From the NCBI GenBank assembly GCA_026707945.1, contig JAPOVV010000083.1:1-58377 (forward strand): a DNA stretch of 58,377 bases, read 5' to 3'. The position numbers and the translations under genes were made by a program. This document shows positions 54,160-58,377 of this stretch, piece after piece. The notes beneath the pieces are model-generated. The model searched no databases and had not been told where the DNA came from. It saw only the letters and a program-made list of their open reading frames with translations. The stretch comes from Gammaproteobacteria bacterium. Its GTDB lineage: Bacteria; Pseudomonadota; Gammaproteobacteria; Pseudomonadales; Azotimanducaceae. Position 1 is the first letter of the stretch. Every line of letters starts with the position of its first letter.

Positions 54160-55212
54160 TCATTCGTAATAGGTGAATTGTTTGGGGTCAAATGCTTCTC
54201 GAATCGCTTCGCCCACATATGTGACCATGAGCAGGATGACCACCATCGCCACCACCACGGACGTCACGATCCACGGTGCCTGGAGCTGGTTGGTACCTTG
54301 TGAGAGCAGTTCGCCCCAGCTTGGTGTCGGCGGGGGCAAGCCAAACCCCAGGTAGTCTAGCGCGGTGAGGAAGGTAACCCCACTTGCGATGGAAAACGGC
54401 ACGAACGTTACGATAACGGCAATGGTGTTCGGCAAGATGTGCGAGCCTACGATGCGCACGTTGCCGGCGCCTAACGCACGGGCTGCGCTTACGTATTCGC
54501 GACCCTTCTCTTTATAGGTCGACGTACGCATGTTCCAGGTAAGCTGCATCCACCCCAGCGCCGCCATCACAATCACGAGGGTGAGAAAACTCGGCACGAC
54601 GACACTCGCAACGATCATGATCACGTATAGGAACGGGATATTGCTCCAGATCTCTATGACCCGCTGGAAGAGCAAGTCAAACGCGCCACCGAAATATCCC
54701 ATCGCACATCCAATGATGATGCCGGCGACGTAGTTGAAGATCAGCAACAAACCCGAAAACGCGATAGCGATCCGGAACCCGTAGACGAGACGCGCTACGA
54801 TGTCGCGTCCGGTCGAATCCGTCCCTAGGTAATGCTCATCCTCGAATGACGGTGGGTTCGGGGGATAACTGCCGACTTTGAGATCATTTTCGAAAGCGTT
54901 GTAAGGAACTGGCGGCATGAGCACCCAATTGCCTTCGTCTTCCTCCTCAAACTTCGCTCGCAACTCTCGATAGTTTGTTTCGTATGCGTAGTCGAGACCA
55001 AACGTGGTACCCGGCTTTAGCGACGTGTACGTCGGGAAAAACCACTCACCGTCATACGAGACCATGAGGGCACGACTGTTAACGAGCAGTTCCGCGACGA
55101 GACAAAGTACCAGCAGCACAGCAAGTAAAACGGAGGACCAATAGCCACGCTTAATCGACCTGAATCGTTTGAGTTGCTTGATCGTTTGTGGATTCAGGTT
55201 GAGAAGGCTCAT
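54160..55212 (-). CDS. yejE: Peptide ABC transporter permease, YejE-like
   Basis: A 350-residue inner-membrane permease. The N-terminus LNPQTIKQLKRFRSIKRGYWS is typical of YejE. A large periplasmic loop contains YDGEWFFPTYTSL and HYLGTDSTGRDIVARLVYGF. The EAA motif region EYVSAARALGAGNVRIVGSHILPN contacts the ATPases. The C-terminus ends AIREAFDPKQFTYYE. It starts at ATG 55212, overlapping the YejB-like stop as ATGA. Confidence 0.9.
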   Translation of the reverse strand: MSLLNLNPQTIKQLKRFRSIKRGYWSSVLLAVLLVLCLVAELLVNSRALMVSYDGEWFFPTYTSLKPGTTFGLDYAYETNYRELRAKFEEEDEGNWVLMPPVPYNAFENDLKVGSYPPNPPSFEDEHYLGTDSTGRDIVARLVYGFRIAIAFSGLLLIFNYVAGIIIGCAMGYFGGAFDLLFQRVIEIWSNIPFLYVIMIVASVVVPSFLTLVIVMAALGWMQLTWNMRTSTYKEKGREYVSAARALGAGNVRIVGSHILPNTIAVIVTFVPFSIASGVTFLTALDYLGFGLPPPTPSWGELLSQGTNQLQAPWIVTSVVVAMVVILLMVTYVGEAIREAFDPKQFTYYE

Positions 55213-56258
55213 TGATTCGAACCTCCACTACCGAATTTCACCCGAGGATCCACGAACGCGACGCAGATATCCGACAGGATGTTGCCGACGAGGAACAATA
55301 AGGACGAGATGACCAGAATCCCCATGACGACCGGGTAGTCTCGCTCGACAAGAGATTCGAACCCCAACAACCCGAAACCGTCGATATTGAAGATCTTCTC
55401 GATTAGGAATGATCCCGTGATCACCAAAGTGATCGTGTTGCCGAACGACGTAGCCAGCGGAATCAGACTATTCCGGCAGGCGTGGGCAAAAACCGCGCGG
55501 CGAAACGCCATGCCTTTCGCGATGGCGGTCCGGACGTAATCTGCAGCCAGATTGTCCATGAGCGAGTTCTTCATGAGCATCGTCGTCACCGCAAAACTCC
55601 CCGCCAAGTACGCGATCAGCGGCAAGGCAGCGTGATCCAGGATGTCAAGCGCTTTGCCAAACAATGTCAAATCATCGAAGTCATCGCTAACGAATCCCGA
55701 AAGCGGGAACCACTCAAGATTCGCCGCGAATAGTGTCAGGCATGCGATGCCGACAACGTAGCTCGGTATCGCATAGCCAAAGAACACCAACGCCGAACTC
55801 AGGTTGTCGAAGGCGGTCTTGTGCTTGATCGCCTTCACAATGCCAAGCGGTATACATACTCCATATGTCAGGATGAGGGTCGCCACCCCATAAAAAATCG
55901 ATATCGGTAGCCTGGATTTGATGGTCTCCCAGACGGGCTCGGTATAACGGGTCGACGTTCCAAGGTCCAGCCTAAACACTTTGCCAAGCCAATCAAAGTA
56001 ACTTAGAACGACCGGTTTGTCGAATCCGTAATAGCGTTTTAGCTGTTCAATCTGTTCGTCCGATAGGACACTACCACCCCGTCCATCGAAGCCGCTTGAG
56101 ATGGTTGCGCCACCTTCCGCACCGGCGAGTGCCGCCTCGTTGAGCATCCGCTCGATCGGTCCTCCGGGTACCAAACGAGTGAGCGTGAATACGAGAATCG
56201 TGACGCCGATAAAAGTCGGCAAGATCAACAAAAATCGTCTGACGAAGTAGCTGGTCAC
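55209..56258 (-). CDS. yejB: Peptide ABC transporter permease, YejB-like
   Basis: A 349-residue inner-membrane permease. MTSYFVRRFLLILPTFIGVT, PGGPIERMLNEAALAGAEGG, then QIEQLKRYYGFDKPV is the YejB N-terminal pattern. The EAA motif is DYVRTAIAKGMAFRRAVFAH and the end FGLLGFESLVERDYPVVMG with FVDPRVKF is characteristic. It is the first gene of the five-gene operon (B-E-A-D-F order); the promoter must lie in 56259-56457, shared with the divergent nucleotidyltransferase gene. Confidence 0.91.
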   Translation of the reverse strand: MTSYFVRRFLLILPTFIGVTILVFTLTRLVPGGPIERMLNEAALAGAEGGATISSGFDGRGGSVLSDEQIEQLKRYYGFDKPVVLSYFDWLGKVFRLDLGTSTRYTEPVWETIKSRLPISIFYGVATLILTYGVCIPLGIVKAIKHKTAFDNLSSALVFFGYAIPSYVVGIACLTLFAANLEWFPLSGFVSDDFDDLTLFGKALDILDHAALPLIAYLAGSFAVTTMLMKNSLMDNLAADYVRTAIAKGMAFRRAVFAHACRNSLIPLATSFGNTITLVITGSFLIEKIFNIDGFGLLGFESLVERDYPVVMGILVISSLLFLVGNILSDICVAFVDPRVKFGSGGSNQ

Positions 56259-56457
56259 AGCATTACCTATATGACACGCTCAATACGCCGGGGCCGCGGA
56301 TACACCCGTTGTGCAATGGTATACGCATCAGTCATCCAAACGGCTAAGCGATACTATTTGTATTGAGTCAACGGGCTCGACGTAATGTAGACAAACGACA
56401 AGTACGCTCTGTTCAATCGCAACCAATCCTTAAGCAATTCCGCCATAACATTGAAGT

Positions 56458-57255
56458 ATGGATCAAGAGAACCTAATCGTTCAGATTACGACCAAGCTAG
56501 AACAGCATTCTGAAGTTGGCGCCGCATTTCTCGGCGGTAGCCATGGACGAGGCGAATCGGATGCTCTCAGTGACGTGGACGTATATGTTGTCGCCGTTCA
56601 GCCCGATCAAGTCCAAAAGATGGTGACGAAACTAGCAGATTCAGTGTCCGACATAGCGCCAATCCTGAATTCGAAGGTGCTGCCAAACGTTCGAACCATA
56701 AACTGTATTACAGACAAATGGCAGCGTTTCGACTTAACGGTTGTCACTGGAGTTGAGCTTGGTTTTCTAGCCAGTGGGCAGCAGGTCAAACCGTTATTCG
56801 ACAATCTCGGGATTTCAGGCGCTGTGTTGTCCACTCCTCCAGCGCTCCAAAAAACGTCTTCGGGCAAGTTTCTGGAAGACGTGAAGGAGTTCATTCGAAT
56901 CCTTGGTCTTTCGGTCGTTGTAAAGAAACGCGACGACCTGATAGTCGCTCAAACAGGTACAAATCTCATGCGCGACATACTCATTCGAACGATGCTCATA
57001 GAGAACGAACCTCAACCGCAACGAGGGGTTCTCTCGCTAAGTCAGAGTCTTAGACCAGCTCAACAAGCGGAGTTACAGCAACTACCCGCTGCGGAAGCGG
57101 ATTGGCCAGCAATCGAAGAACGAACAAGAGCAATTGCTGACGCATTCTTCCCTCGTGCACGTTTGCTTTCTAGGCGACTGAACGCAAAGTGGCCAGACGA
57201 ATTTGAGAGAGTAACTCGAACGTATCTAATTGAGGAGATTGGTTTCGAGTTTTAA
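56458..57255 (+). CDS. Pol-beta-superfamily nucleotidyltransferase
   Basis: A 265-residue cytoplasmic enzyme. The active-site pattern is FLGGSHGRGESDALSDVDVY: Gly-Gly-Ser at 26-28 and catalytic-type Asp39 and Asp41. The rest is a helical domain that includes the acidic patch VKEFIRILGL. The fold resembles aminoglycoside/lincosamide nucleotidyltransferases, but the substrate is unknown. No HEPN partner lies next to it, so a MNT/HEPN toxin pair is not supported. Confidence 0.78.
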   Translation: MDQENLIVQITTKLEQHSEVGAAFLGGSHGRGESDALSDVDVYVVAVQPDQVQKMVTKLADSVSDIAPILNSKVLPNVRTINCITDKWQRFDLTVVTGVELGFLASGQQVKPLFDNLGISGAVLSTPPALQKTSSGKFLEDVKEFIRILGLSVVVKKRDDLIVAQTGTNLMRDILIRTMLIENEPQPQRGVLSLSQSLRPAQQAELQQLPAAEADWPAIEERTRAIADAFFPRARLLSRRLNAKWPDEFERVTRTYLIEEIGFEF

Positions 57256-57362
57256 AGAGAGAGTCCGCAGTGGTTTCACACAAAAACAGAACCTCTTCAT
57301 TGGCACTACGTAATTGAATTCAATAAACTGTCAAGTGTCAGGTGACATCTTACAATTCGGCA

Positions 57363-57641
57363 ATGATCGTTTCGTTTCGCAGTCGAGCTCTAAAGGCTCT
57401 ATACGACGGAACGACAACCAGCCGAGTAGCACCCGAGATTGTTGATAAGCTTAGAGACATTCTCGCTGCCCTCGATCGGAGCAAGGGATCTGAAGGTATG
57501 AATCTTCCTGGTTTTCGGCTATATCCGTTGACAGGGAATTTGAAAGGATACTACGCGGTAACCGTATCCGGCAACTGGCGGGTGACATTCAGATTCGAGA
57601 ATGAAATGGCGGTTGATGTTGACTATCTCGACTACCATTGA
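57363..57641 (+). CDS. higB: HigB-type toxin (RelE superfamily)
   Basis: A 92-residue ribosome-dependent mRNA interferase. MIVSFRSRALKALYDG at the N-terminus, then IVDKLRDILAALDRSKGSEG, LPGFRLYPLTGNLKGYYAVTV and GNWRVTFRFE give the HigB/RelE core, including the basic and aromatic residues near the end. ATG 57363 is the family start; an upstream ATG 57342 adds seven unlikely residues. It lies 10 bp ahead of higA, toxin first, as usual for HigBA. Confidence 0.9.
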   Translation: MIVSFRSRALKALYDGTTTSRVAPEIVDKLRDILAALDRSKGSEGMNLPGFRLYPLTGNLKGYYAVTVSGNWRVTFRFENEMAVDVDYLDYH

Positions 57642-57651
57642 GGAAATTGCA

Positions 57652-57942
57652 ATGAGCATGCATAACCCACCGCATCCAGGCGGTATCGTAAAGCGGCAAT
57701 GTTTAGAGCCTTTAGGACTGACGGTTACTCGAGCGGCCAAAGGACTCGGGGTTACTCGACAAGCACTTTCTGAATTAGTTAATGAGCATACCGGAATGTC
57801 GATTGAGATGGCACTCCGACTTTCTAAAGCGTTTGGTTCAAATCCCGAAACCTGGTTAGGTATGCAGACTGCATATGATCTCTGGCAGGCGCGCAATATA
57901 GCAGCAGAGATTGAGGTAGAGCAGTTCGCGAGACGTGGTTAG
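57652..57942 (+). CDS. higA: HigA-type antitoxin
   Basis: A 96-residue Xre-family antitoxin. MSMHNPPHPGGIVKRQCLEP begins it, and the helix-turn-helix is around VTRAAKGLGVTRQALSELVN. The typical segment MALRLSKAFGSNPETWLGMQ follows. It neutralises HigB and represses the operon. ATG 57652 starts the recognised N-terminus. It is 10 bp after the higB stop. Confidence 0.92.
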   Translation: MSMHNPPHPGGIVKRQCLEPLGLTVTRAAKGLGVTRQALSELVNEHTGMSIEMALRLSKAFGSNPETWLGMQTAYDLWQARNIAAEIEVEQFARRG

Positions 57943-57999
57943 ATCTTAACGCATCCTAGAATGCGCCCGGATCCGAAGACCTGAGCGCGAACAAACAAA

Positions 58000-58368
58000 T
58001 TAGGGCAAGCCAAGCAATGGCTTGATCCCATACTCATATGCTGCTAGACCGATACCGATCAGTGCAGCAGAGGAGGTCATAACAAGCGCGGCAATCTCGA
58101 ATTTACGAGAACTCAATCGATCGCCGAGCCCCTTAATCTGGGACTCGATCCCGGCAAAGCGAGTGTCGATTGCCTTGAAGTGAGTATCGATCACTTTGAA
58201 GTTAGCTTCGATTCTGTCAAGACGTGCAACAATAGGTGCAACAACACCTTTGAGCCGATCCTCGACAGTTTCGTCGATTGCCGTTGCTATCACTCTAGCC
58301 TGTTCGTCATCGAATCCGTTCCGCTTGAACTCGTCGAAACGGTCCGCCACTTGTCTAACCGACGACAT
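58000..58368 (-). CDS. Small coiled-coil membrane protein
   Basis: A 122-residue protein with a helical N-terminus (VRQVADRFDEFKRNGFDDEQ, then ARVIATAIDE) and a heptad-like coiled coil containing two close repeats (FKVIDTHFKAIDTRFAGIES), then one C-terminal membrane helix (IAALVMTSSAALIGIGLAAY). It resembles DUF1640/CCDC90-type coiled-coil anchors, but I cannot assign a function. It is convergent with the HigBA pair and starts nine bases from the right edge, so its promoter lies outside the window. Confidence 0.7.
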   Translation of the reverse strand: MSSVRQVADRFDEFKRNGFDDEQARVIATAIDETVEDRLKGVVAPIVARLDRIEANFKVIDTHFKAIDTRFAGIESQIKGLGDRLSSRKFEIAALVMTSSAALIGIGLAAYEYGIKPLLGLP

Positions 58369-58377
58369 GACGCACCT

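Noticed and set aside
56458-57255. Nucleotidyltransferase considered as the MNT half of a MNT/HEPN toxin-antitoxin pair
   Set aside because: No HEPN-like gene lies adjacent, and the protein is about twice the length of a minimal MNT.

Overview
The window looks like a chromosomal accessory region of a Gram-negative proteobacterium, probably a gammaproteobacterium. Pointers are a TonB-dependent outer-membrane receptor, beta-barrel-anchored giant surface proteins, a Yej-type peptide importer and a type G (ICEHin1056/PFGI-1-like) conjugation module. No rRNA, tRNA or CRISPR array was recognised, so the organism cannot be named. Everything here is read by eye from the sequence; family names rest on recognised motifs and gene order, not on a search.

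Layout. (1) 1-10792, minus strand: a giant surface protein of about 3,600 visible residues. It has a signal peptide, two leucine-rich modules, many fibronectin III/Calx-beta/cadherin-like domains, three near-identical 834-bp tandem repeats and an autotransporter-like barrel that runs off the left edge. (2) 11460-22498, minus strand: fourteen tightly packed conjugation genes from PilL to the VirB4-type ATPase. The usual distal genes (TraU-like, TIGR03755, TraG) are absent and the giant gene lies in their place. (3) 23070-38475: two more giant surface proteins on the plus strand. Between them, on the minus strand, is a one-piece sensor kinase/receiver/OmpR-type DNA-binding protein. The second of these surface genes carries a run of 14 C between its best start codon and its signal peptide, the layout of a phase-variable switch. 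(4) 38.8-49.8 kb: a HicA/HicB pair, a small membrane protein, a TonB-dependent receptor with a clear terminator, an unknown protein, an orphan HicB, an IS3-family relic whose ends enclose vapBC and a TnpB scrap, and an AbiE type IV toxin-antitoxin pair with two candidate operator palindromes. (5) 49.9-56.3 kb: a compact five-gene Yej-type peptide ABC transporter operon and a small trailing gene. (6) 56.5-58.4 kb: a nucleotidyltransferase, a HigBA pair and a small coiled-coil membrane protein.

How it may work together (inference). Three mosaic giant surface proteins, a conjugation apparatus and a self-contained signalling protein look like a variable surface-interaction island. The toxin-antitoxin pairs and IS debris mark the right half as a recombination-prone accessory zone. 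The most interesting candidate is the poly-C switch at 33397-33410. In the sequence as given it places the surface protein out of frame with its Shine-Dalgarno-led start; loss of one C would restore a long N-terminus of the same form as in the paralogue at 23070.
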